A stretch of 64,000 nucleotides of DNA from Struthidea cinerea (Eukaryota; Chordata; Aves; Passeriformes; Corcoracidae): contig VZTI01001766.1 in NCBI GenBank assembly GCA_013397865.1, positions 2,054,907 to 2,118,906 of the forward strand, given 5' to 3'. How positions within the stretch are numbered: the stretch's first letter is position 1; every line of letters starts with the position of its first letter. This document shows, piece by piece, positions 24,501 to 36,500 of the stretch. The notes beneath the pieces are model-generated. The model saw only the letters and a list, made by a program, of their open reading frames with translations. It was not told the origin of the DNA and ran no database searches. The position numbers were made by a program, and so were the translations under genes.

Positions 24501-27500
24501 AGAAAACTTACTTATGTGATTTGAGAAGACCCCCTTTCAGTTTTTGCAGGAAATCAGAATCAAATTCCCAAGAAGTATCAAGACTAGAAGAGCTCTTTAT
24601 TTATAGTTTTCTTAGTTCATCAAAGTAAAGTAATTATTCCTTAACCAATACATAGCCTGACGCTTGAGTGCATCTTCTGGAGTACTAGTCCCTGGGAAAA
24701 GGGTAGGTCATGATTCCTGTCCTGTTTTCCAGTCTGAGTTCATGGAGCAGATGCCACCAGCCGTGGTCAGTATTAACCCGCCTGCTGTGGCACTGCTGCA
24801 GGCACCAGTCTGCCCCAGCATACTGGAATTTCTGCTGTGGCACAGTATCCGTGCTGAGCCCTCAGTAGGGGGCCTCTTTTTAAGGAAGGATGAAGCCTTT
24901 ACCTTTGCTTCTGCTGGAATAATTTTGTTGTTGCCTAAGCAAGACAGGGTCTCTCTAGGCTGAGCTTCTGCTCTGCTGTCTGGATTAGTAACTGGGTAAC
25001 AGAATTCCCGCTGAAAACTTCTCTGTGGTAAAAGCAACTTGTTTTCACCATCAGACAGTGATGGTGTGACTCTGTGAACATTTCAGTACTGCCTCGCACA
25101 GGCCCTTTCCTGATCTTCTCTCTGCCAGCCTGGACAATTTCTGATGCCCTATGTTTGACTGAGGGTGAATTGAGGGACAGGGGGGACTGTGGCAAGCCCT
25201 GCATTCTCACACAGCTGTTTCCTTTTCTCCTGGTAGGTCAATGACTTGTTTATGTGGCTAGTTGAGCCCTGTTTAGATTTCATTCACCATCGTTGCAAAT
25301 TCGTTGTAAAAACGTCCTCTATTCACCTGAGTTACAGCTTGATGAAACTCTATTCTTCTCTCCTTGGTAAGTACCCTAAGCCACCTTCTTTTTATTTCAG
25401 TTTTTCTTTTTTTTCCCTGCCATGTCCCAGGACAAAATGCAGGTTATAAGATGCAAGGAAATACCACAGGAATTCCTTACTGTTGAGTTCATACAACATA
25501 CTCAGTGATCTCACTGATCAGTATTATTAATAGTTCTTTGACCAGCATACAGAGCTTTTCATTTTTATTTGTAAACAGTATTTTACACATACAAGATCCT
25601 CCTTTTGTAGATTGGCTTCATTCCACTGAAGACAGTGCTTTACTTTTGTCTCAGGATACTTTTGCAAAAATGCATTTTGAATTGGGGTTTATGGTTTTTA
25701 CTGGCATTTAACTAAAATTCAAAACAATGTGTTTTAGATGAAATAAAGGAATCCGCTGAAGAGGACAGTGAAAGCTTGTCCAATCAGCAAATCACCTCAT
25801 GGCTGCAGGCCCTTTTCCTTTTTGCCTTGGTGTGGACAATTGGAGGGATCATCGATGCAGACAGCAGAAGAAAATTTGATTCCTTTTACCGCAACTTGCT
25901 CAATGGAATGAATGAGGAAAACCCACGCCCTAAAAATGTGAAGCTTAACAAAAATAATATCTTCCCAGAAAAAGGTGCTTCTTCATAACTGTGCTTGCTT
26001 GGCCTTTTATAAAGCAGTAAGAAAGCTTGGCACTTAGTGTGCCTGGCAGATGTTAAGTCTGCAGCAGAGCCACCATCTGCCAAGCCTTGGGCTGCACAGT
26101 TGGGTGCCCTTTGCTGGCTCTTTTAACCAGGAGTAGCATATGCCTTCTGTTGTACCCAAACAATGTGGCTGAATCTGACCTAAAATAATTTGGTGATGAT
26201 AATGGCAGTGGGGGGGTGGGATAGGGGGGTGGGAGTGTATCTAGTGTACTAGAAAGCTTCCATTATCTCACAGTGTGGGACATCTCACACTAAAATTACT
26301 GAAGTTTATTTTTATAATTTAATCAGTGGGTTTTCCTGTGTTGTGTTTTTCAATTAACAGGGAGTGTTTATGACTTCTATTTTCACAAGCGTGGCCATGG
26401 GCAGTGGCACATGTGGACAGACTACATCACAAAGGAAGAGCAAGTTATTGCCCCAGGGGCTAAGGTGCACATTGGTATCTTTATTGTAGAAAATAATTAT
26501 TTGGCTAAATGATTTAGAGGTATAAATAACTATGTTAGGCTGTTTAATGGTTGCTTTGCAACATTGCATTAGTCTCTGTAAGCTCCTTTTCAGGCTTTTG
26601 TCTCAGTTCTGGTACCACTGACACTGGAAGTTCAGCACTGCAGGTGCAGATGGAGCCCTGAGGTTGCCTGGTGGCAAAAATTTGGGTTCTGCTTTGTTCT
26701 CTAACAGCACCTGATATTGGGGAAACCATGGTGGGAAAAAGCCAAAGCCTGAATTTCCATTCCTTCATTTCTGTTTTCAGGGGTCGATCTCATAATATTA
26801 TGGTATGACTTACTTAGAAAAAGCAAGCAAAGAGACTTCCTACTAATTTTGGGATATGGGGAACAGTACTGAGTGTCCTGGATCCCCTCCATTTCCAAAT
26901 AGGGGCACTCAGATTTTGATGGCAGCTATGAACTGAATGGAAGTGAAGCACAGCAGAGATCTGCAGATGAAACTTCAGGATAACTTAAGCTTGTTCAACT
27001 TTTCATTCCATTGTATTGCAATTGTTGCAATTGTCTTGTCTATTAAGTACGTGAGAGATGTAAGATTACATTTCATTCTGCTGCCGAAAATCTTCTCTCG
27101 ATATCAAATCCACAGCTGCCAATTATGAGTAAAAAATGAGGAAGAGAAAAAAATTTCCAAAGCGGTGTTCCTTTCCCTTTGCACAGTAGGGGAGCAGAAC
27201 TAGGCCGTACTTACTCTGTGGTGCTCCATCCAGGCTTTATGCAATGTCTGTGAACCATCATACAGATAATGCTGGTTGTGCTACTGACTGTACAAGCCCT
27301 GAACAAGAAGTGGGGCCATGGTATCTGCTAGAACCTTGTTATAGCTTAGATTTTCAGACAATAGCATTTTTTAAAAATGCATTTGTGCTGCAGGGTTCCT
27401 GTAGTTGCCTGCAAATATTCATGCTGATTAAGGTATTACATGTTTGATTTTCATGTTTTGTTTTACTTTCCTGCATAACAGGTATCTGAGCTGATCATTC

Positions 27501-30500
27501 CAACAATGGAAACCGCCAGACAAATGTTTTTTCTTAAAACATATGTGGAGCATAGTGTCCCTTTGCTTTTTGTGGGTCCCACTGGCACTGGAAAAACAGC
27601 TATAACAAACAATTTTCTACTAAAACTTCCAAAGGAAAAATACATCCCGAGTTTCATCAACTTCTCTGCAAGAACCTCTGCTAACCAAACCCAGGATATT
27701 ATTATGTCCAAGCTGGACAGAAGAAGGAAAGGATTATTTGGACCTCCTGCAGGGAAAGAAGCTATCATTTTTGTGGGTAAGACGTATTTTTCATTTTTTA
27801 AAAATCATTTTCATTCCCGCTTTAGGCAAAGGAAGTGGTTCACTGAGACTAGTAAATTTGGATTGCCTCAGTGCTTTTTGGCTTTTTTCAGGTATCCAGA
27901 GAATCACAGAATCCTAGAATCTCCCGAGTTGGAAGGGACACACAAGAACCATCAAAGAATTAGCACTGCCCTTGCTGAGAGGTTTAAGTGGTGGTTGTCT
28001 TCAGAATAGATCTTAGAGTTGCAGTGGGACATGGCATGAAATTAAACAAAATCACCAACCACACTAAGTTAAGCCATCACCCCTAATTATCCCTGCGAGG
28101 TATAATTGTATTTGATTTTGGTTAGTTCAGTGGGAAGCAGGAATAACAACACACAGCCTTTTTCTACCTCTAGTTCAGTTATTTTTCCTTCTTAGAAGAA
28201 AACTAAATTCCTGAAGACTGAGGTTTTTTACTCGATGTCTGCGTTCTCCATAGATGACCTGAACATGCCTGAAAAGGAAGTGTACGGAGCGCAGCCAGCT
28301 ATTGAACTTCTCAGGCAATGGATTGATCACGGGCACTGGTACGACAGGAAAGATGCATCCCACATCAGTATCATAGATGTGCTGCTTGTCTCAGCCATGG
28401 GTCCCCCCGGGGGAGGCAGGAATGACATTACAGGTAGGAAATGCACTACTGGGGCAAGGGCTTATCCGGCTGACTGAACTGAGGAGGTGGGTTCAGGTTT
28501 GCTGATGGCAAATTCTCCATTTATCTGTGACTGGTGGATCTACAGGTGCGTTCACTGAGTGGGTCATTCCAAGTACAGCTCTGTTAGGTTCAAGTTCAAA
28601 TCTCTACCTTTTCCAGGGGGAGTTCACTCAGCCTTAGAAAGAATGCTTTTATATTGATTAAACTGTGAATGACGAAAGTTGTTCTAAAATTAGCGGTGGA
28701 GATTCTTTGGAAAAGGGGGGGAATACATCTTCTTACATCTTCTTCTTGTCTCTGGCAAGTCTCTTCTGAAGTTGTATCTGCTGCTGCTAAGGTAGGCTGC
28801 CTGCATTTATTTACAAGCATGTTACCTTCAAGTCCATGATTCCTGTCACAGCACCTTAAGGGAGGTTGTATTTTCTAATGAAAGAATTGCATAAATAAAA
28901 GCCCTAATGTAGCTGCAGGTACATTATTATAGACTATATACAGCTGCATTGTTATGAGGCACTTCATGCTATTTTGCTTCATATAAACACTGTGGTACAG
29001 GTATAACTGTATGTGCTCTGAGGAGGCTTTATGAAAATAACTATTCTGATAGAGCTGAATTTCTAAAATTTACTCGGGTATAGACTGATTCTTTTTAGGT
29101 GAAAGCCAGGAACAAGATCCTTGACTTTGTAAAGTTTTACTGTGTCATATCATTATCAAGAAGGCTGAGGTGAGCTGAAATTTAAAATTGGGTAATAGTG
29201 GCCTTGTAATGGAGACGCATGGTTTACCTACTCAAAACAGCAATTTTAAGTAAAATACTGATAAAAAATATAAACTAGTTTATAGTTCTTTTGCATCACT
29301 GCTAGGGCAAAAATTTTCCAGAAACAAAATCATGAAGCTGGTGCCAGATTCAAATGTTGTTTTGGTGACAGTCAGTCCTAAAAGATGCTAGCATGAAGGT
29401 GGAAAAATATTTGAACATTTCAATCTCTCTGCATCCTTCTGTGTTTTACAGGACGTTTCACACGGCACTTGAACATTGTCTCTATCTGTTCTTTCAATGA
29501 TGACATTTTAACCAAGATTTTCACTGCAGTTACTGACTGGCACTTCAGCAAAGGCTTTGATGCTTCATTTCTGAGGTAATGGGATCTATTTCCTGGAGCA
29601 CCTTTGTTGTCTTTTCCCTGTGATTTATCTGCAGAAGTTAAAATTGTATTTCTTTTCCTTCTTAAGGCTGGGTAAGATGATGGTCCAAGCGACATCGGTG
29701 ATTTATAAATTGGCAGTTGATAATTTTCTCCCAACTCCTTCAAAATCACACTATGTCTTTAATCTACGGGATTTTTCCAGGGTTATTAAAGGAGTTCTGC
29801 TCTGTCCACACACTCATTTGCAAGTAAGTTGTAGTTTAATCATGTTGATGTAGGAGAGAGCAGTGGAAAAAGTAAATTATTTCTATAATATCAGTAAGTA
29901 AATAGCTCAAAATACATGAACTATGATTTCAATAGATTTACAGGGTTTAAAATCAGAGTAGTCCCTGAGTACCTTGGTTTGTATTTTCTGTCTGTCTCTG
30001 AGGGAGGGAGCTGTCATTTTGTTAATATTCTTTACGTGTAATACAGTTGGGCCCAGAGGTCCAAGATCCTCCTGTTAAAGTCTGTACATCAGGGCAGACA
30101 GTCCCCTCTGTTGAACTTGCAAACTAAATACACAAGAGGAACAAACTGAGAAAAGACTCAGTTTCTCTTTTTACAAATGGCAAACTTAGTCATGAACAGG
30201 ACCTGAATAATTTCACCCTGAGTTTGCCTCTTGTCACAAACTACAAATTAATACTGAGAGATGTATATGATAGTCACCCTTCTACTTTTTTCATCCATTT
30301 CCAGTAAAATGTCAGATAAAAAGAGTATTAAAGGTTTTATTTCTGCTGGTGGAATGTTTTTGGTGCAGAAACAGAACAAAAGAGCTACGAGCTATTAAAG
30401 GGAAATCTCAGCCAGGAGGAGTTTTGAACATGGGTTACAGCCCATGAGCCAGACCTTGGAAGGATGGAGCAGAGAAAAAGGTTTGACATGAGAGTCCCAG

Positions 30501-33500
30501 TTTGTGTTGGCAGGAAGGACAAGATGGTAACTAGGTGAGGAATCCAGTTAAGTTAGCAGATGCTGGGCCATGTGCTGAATGGCTTGGGATGGAAAGATTC
30601 CCACTGAGTTTAGTACAAGGTATAGCAGGGTCCAGATGGACATTTCTAACCTTTTCTTTTTGAACAAATCCTGCCTAAGCTATATTTATCCGTTTTGTTT
30701 GTATTTACGTTTCCAGGATGGAGATAAACTGATCAGACTTTGGATTCATGAGGTTTACAGAGTTTTCTATGATCGCTTGGTTGATGAGGATGACAAGAAC
30801 GTTTTCTTTCAGATGGTACAAGAGACAACATTAAATAGCTTTAAGCAGAACCTTAATAAGGTATTTTTGGGTAATGTGCTGGGACCAAGATGATACCAAT
30901 GCATTTTCAGAAATACTTAGACATTGAGATTAAATCAGTACTGGAGAAATTTTGCAGTATTTTGATCAGTGAATTTAAAAAGTATGGACAGTCTTCTATT
31001 CAGCATTGAGTATTATACGTATTTTTATTCAAGATACTTCATATCAGAATGTTTTATAACTTCTGAGGGATTCTGTGTTGGTACAGAGGACCAACTGGAA
31101 TGGAATAAATGTCTTGCACAGCATTTATCTGTGTTTTTACTTAAGATAAAAGATTATTTGGATGCTCCAATGGGCGTAGTGGGTACCTTTCTGAGAAGCC
31201 TTTTGAGAACTTGTTCTGTATTTGACAGCAGTATCTCTCTGTGAGGTATGCATATGTGGAAACCTGCATGCCAACCGACAGAATTATGACTTTAAGGAAA
31301 ATAATTCCCTAATATTTAGAATTATCTGTTGATTCTTGTCTTTTTCCTAGGTACTGGGTCATCTCTCACCTACGGGAAAAGTCACTGATGACAATATTCG
31401 CGCCCTGTTCTTTGGAGACTATATAAAGCCGAGCAGTTCCGTCAAAATTTACGATGAAATCACAGACTTAAAGCAGCTGACAAGCGTGATGGAGTTCTAC
31501 CTTGAGGAATACAACAATATCAGCAAGGCACCGATGTCCCTGGTGATGTTCCAGTTTGCTATCGAGCACATCTCGAGGATATGCAGGGTCCTGAAGCAGG
31601 ACAATGGACACCTGTTGTTGGTGGGCGTTGGCGGGAGCGGCCGGCAGAGCGCGACCAAGCTTGCCACCTTCATGAATTCCTTTGAGCTCTTCCAGATCGA
31701 AATTACCAAGTCCTATGGCATCAGCGAATGGAAAGATGACATTAAACAAGTCATGCTGAAAGCAGGGGTTGGTAACAACAATGTGTCCTTTCTGTTCTGC
31801 GATAATCAGATAAAGGATGAATCATTTGTAGAGGACATCAACATGCTTTTGAATACTGGGGATGTGCCTAATATCTTTGCAGCAGATGAAAAGGCTGAAA
31901 TTGTTGAGAAAATGCAAAGTGCAGCAAGGGTGGAGAACAGGAGAATTGAAGCCACGCCCCTTGCTATGTACAGTTTCTTTATTGAAAGGGTGAAGAAAAA
32001 TTTGCATATTGTCTTAGGTTTGTATACAATGTGTTGTTTCTTAGAATACTTTTATTTAGGTGGGGGTTTTTTTTCCTGCTTTTAACTGCAAAGAAACTTA
32101 GGTAACAATCATGTTTTTATTTTTGTAGCCATGAGTCCTATTGGAGATGCCTTTCGGAATCGATTACGGATGTTCCCTTCACTGATAAACTGCTGCACCA
32201 TTGACTGGTTCCAAACGTGGCCTACAGATGCTTTGGAAATGGTTGCTAACAAGTTTTTAGAGGATATTGAGCTCAAAGATGACATTAGAAAAGAGTATGA
32301 GTTTATCTCTCAAGAAACATATGAAGCAAAAGTTTGTTCCCCTGCCCCTCGCGCCCCCAGTGTATTTGATTGGGAGACTGTCATCATAAATGGACAAAGC
32401 TAAGCCAGCTCTGGGATTTTGGTGCAAGTCAAAGATACCCAGACATCTGTATCTGATGCTTCTGAAAATCAGGCCACTCTTCAAAAGGAGTCCAAAATAT
32501 TTCTAATAATGGGGAAAATACATTTCCACCTTCCCTAACACTAATATGGCATTATAAGCTTAGAGTAATTTTTTAATAGTTGACATGAAGACAGACTGTA
32601 TTTTCGAAGTAATGTGGAAAATTTTCCCCTAGGGTTGTGTCAGTGTGCAAATATTTCCAAGAAAGTGTGAGAGAACTCTCTGCTGGCTACTACGCTACGC
32701 TGCGCAGACACAACTACGTGACGCCAACTTCCTACGTGGAACTGATTCTCACCTTCAAGACTCTGCTGAATAGAAAAAGGGAAGAAGTTGACATGATGAG
32801 GACTCGTTATCTTGTGGGACTTGAAAAGCTTGAATTTGCATCTTCACAAGTAAGTTTCAGATGAAAATGCTGAATACGTGCCATATGAATACTTCAGTAC
32901 GGGGTCTGTATGGTTAAAACTTACAAAAATAAAACCTACTAATTTGTTCTTCACTATATTCATGATGCTATTGATAGTTTTCTATAGAAAGCCAGCAGGA
33001 AAAGTTAGATTACTACTTAGTAAATTGAAGAAATTGTAATCTCTGCATTTGGATTATAGCTCTTAATAGAAAACAAAGTTAAAATGAAGGTACTCATTAA
33101 ATGTTGAAGGAACTTGTAAATTTCATTATTTTCTCAAAACCCTATATGGAGAATCCATGCTTCAAAGTTCTGGGACCTATTACCCTTTCCAAAATAGAGG
33201 AGAAATTGAAAAACATTGTAAAAGAATATTAAACATTAATTCCCAGTAGGAAATTGATCAGATTTATTTATTCCAGATAAATAACCCCTTCTTCAACCCA
33301 CGTGATCCAGGGATTGATCTTTCCAAGGTACAGACTCAAGGGGCTTCCAGATACTTGCCGGGTGAAGAAGATCCAGTTTGCAGCTGTTGCTGTCACTAAT
33401 TCTGTGTTCCATTCTAGGTTTCTTTTGGATTTTGTTTTCCAGCTGTGCAATAAAGGATTATTTGAGGTTTCATTATCTGAAAGTGACTGTGAGGAAAAAA

Positions 33501-36500
33501 TAGAATTAAACAATATATTTCTCATTATTGACATTTACGAATCTTAAAAAAGCAAGTGTATTGCATAGACAGTGATAAAAATACCTTTAAAAAATCTAAT
33601 CTGTTAAATGAAGCAACTCTTAGTAAAAATAAACTAGAGAATTATTAATTCTTTAGATCAAATGTCCTTTTTTAGACTGTATTAATATAGGGTCTTCCAA
33701 TCTTTCTTCCTAAGACATCAAGACACGACACACATGCAATGTTTGTACAGACTTTTTCTTGATTTCCTGTTGTATTCGTCAGGTTGCCGACATGCAGAAA
33801 GAACTGACTGACCTTCAGCCTGAACTGATTAAAACGTCTGCAGAAACAGAAAAAATGATGGTCAAGATTGAAAAGGAAACAGTTGAAGTAGATGCAAAAA
33901 AGGCAATAGTGTCAGCAGATGAAAAGGAAGCCAATGATGCAGCTGCTGTCGCCCAAGCTATTAAGGTAGTGCCCAAGGGCCTGAGCCTGGAGCACACGGG
34001 TTCCAAGCCAATGGGAGCTGTGATGATGTGATGATGTGTTAATGGGGTGAGCCAAGCTCTTAAATAACGAAATTGCAGGAGATGATGAATGACACGTTCC
34101 TAATATAAACACGGTAAATTTGGGCTGTTTGGAGTATGACTGCATCTCACAGTCCTGCATAGCTTCCCTTTCTAGTTCATGTTCCAAAAGCTGTATATAA
34201 GCTCTTATTTCTTTACTAATGTGCTCTCATTTTCAACACATTGAATAATGAGTTTATGCTGTTTCCAGGCCCAAAGACAGTTAATTTAGAGTTAGCTGAG
34301 GTAATTTGGCATATGCTGCATGTAGTCCTATTAGGCATAACTTTAGAGGTAATGCCATAGCCAGACATCTGTAACACAGAATTTCCTGTGGGAAGCCTCA
34401 AGATTCCTCAATACTTTTTTGTACCTAGCTGGGAATGTCAGTGATATATAATACGGATAATTACTGAGATCAGAGTATCTGATAAAGATTTTAAGCTACA
34501 CAGTATCCATTTTTCACCTGATCAGCACTGTAAGATTTAACTAAGAACAACTGTATCTAACCTTTATTTTAATTCTCATTGCCAAACCAGAGAGACTTTG
34601 TTCTTGAAAGCTTGTCTGGCATTTTTAACTATCAGTTCAGTTTATGGAAGTTACTAATTTCTCTACAAACCTTCTCTCTTTAAACTGTGCTGTCAAATGG
34701 TGAAAGTAGTTTTCTCTCCAAGAAACACAACGTTGTGAAGAGTCTGTTTAATGGGTACTTAACAAGACAGAAGGTTCTCCGAGGCTGTGCTGTGGCGGGG
34801 GGTGATCAGGCTGCAGACCTGGTATTGCATGAAGGTTTACAGCTTTCTGCCCGATGTCTTAACAGGACGAATGTGAAGCAGACCTTGCAGAGGCTCTGCC
34901 AGCTTTGGCTGCAGCAGAGGCAGCTCTTAACACCCTGAATCCTTCAGACATCACTCTTGTGAAATCCATGCAGAATCCCCCTGGTCCTGTCAAGCTCGTC
35001 ATGGAGAGTATCTGTATCATGAGGGCAATTAAACCAGAGAGGAAACCCGACCCCAATGGCAGCGGTAATGACACAGCTTTTGTTATCCCTGCCCCAGGAA
35101 TGTGTGGGTGCTGCTGTGGCCTGCTGGTGAGGTGCTTCTGGCACGAAGGCAGCCTCGTGCATTGGAGGTGCATTTTGCTGGCAGTGACAAGTGCACTGAG
35201 TAGTGAAGAGCTGCTTTGCCATGCTGACATACTGCCCTTGCCTGACACTGTTGTACAAGCTTTGTAAATCTGATCCCAGTCACCAGCACAAAGTCATCTC
35301 TTCAACTTGCTTTGACCCAGCCTTGAGATTTGCATTGCCTTGAAGAACTCTGGGCGTGGAGGTGTGCTGTGCACCATCTGCCTGTGTTTCCCCCTGTAAT
35401 CCTAGCTTCCAAACTATCAGTTACGCTGGGAGAGGGAATTCTAGTTTTACCTGCCATAGGTAATTGTTCTAATAAGCTTTTTCTGTGTGGTTTAATGTTG
35501 TTATTGTGCGGTTGCACAGGATTTGCGAGGTGGGAAAGAGACCTTTTTCTTTCACTTTTCTTCTACCTTATGCCTATACAGTTCAACCCTTCATAATTTA
35601 AAATGAGGGTGATATAAATGCCTTTCATCCAAAACGGTCTTATCTAGATTAAGAAGGAATACTTCCACAGTTAACTGATTTATCTAACAGATGATGCTAA
35701 GAAAGACTGTGTAGTAATTTGTTTCCCTTAATGTGCTTGGCTGATTTAGAATTAATATGCAGTTAATAAATATGACATTGGTTAGTGATGCTGAAGGTCC
35801 TGTCTGAATTCCTTTAGGTAATGATTTTCCCAAACTATTTAACAGTCTTTGCATAGTAAAATTCCATTGCAATATCATTGATGTCAATTCTTCATACTAT
35901 GTTTCAAAGTATTTTTTTCAGTTCGAACACACATGTATTAAGCCTGATTTTAGTCTTATTTGCAATATAGGTAAAATGATTGAAGACTTCTGGGGGCCAG
36001 CTAAAAAACTTCTTTCAGATATTAAGTTCCTTGACAGATTAAAGTCATATGATAAAGATAAAATTCCTCCTGCTATAATGAAGAAAATTAGAGAGAAGTT
36101 TATGAATCATCCAGATTTTCAGCCAGAGGTCGTAAAAAACGTCTCATCTGCCTGTGAAGGCCTTTGCAAGTGGGTGCGAGCCATGGAGGTGTATGACCGT
36201 GTTCAGAAAGTGGTTGCCCCAAAGCGTGAGCGTTTGCAAGAGGCTGAAGGAATACTGGACGTTCAGATGCAGAAGCTACGAGTGAAACAAGCAGAACTTA
36301 AGGAGGTTGTTGATCGCCTTCAAGCTCTGCAAGATGAGTTTGACGAAATGAATAACCGGAAGAAAGACTTAGAAAATAACATTGAACGTTGTTCACAGAA
36401 GCTTGTGAGAGCTGAGCAGCTGATTAGCGGTCTGGGTGGAGAGAAGGAGAGGTGGACGGAAGCTGCGCGGTTATTAGGAATTCAGTACATAGACCTAGTA

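Noticed and set aside
34018..34100. TGATGATG boxes suggesting a C/D snoRNA in an intron
   Set aside because: I found no matching CTGA D box at the right distance and no terminal stem. It is better seen as a small tandem duplication.
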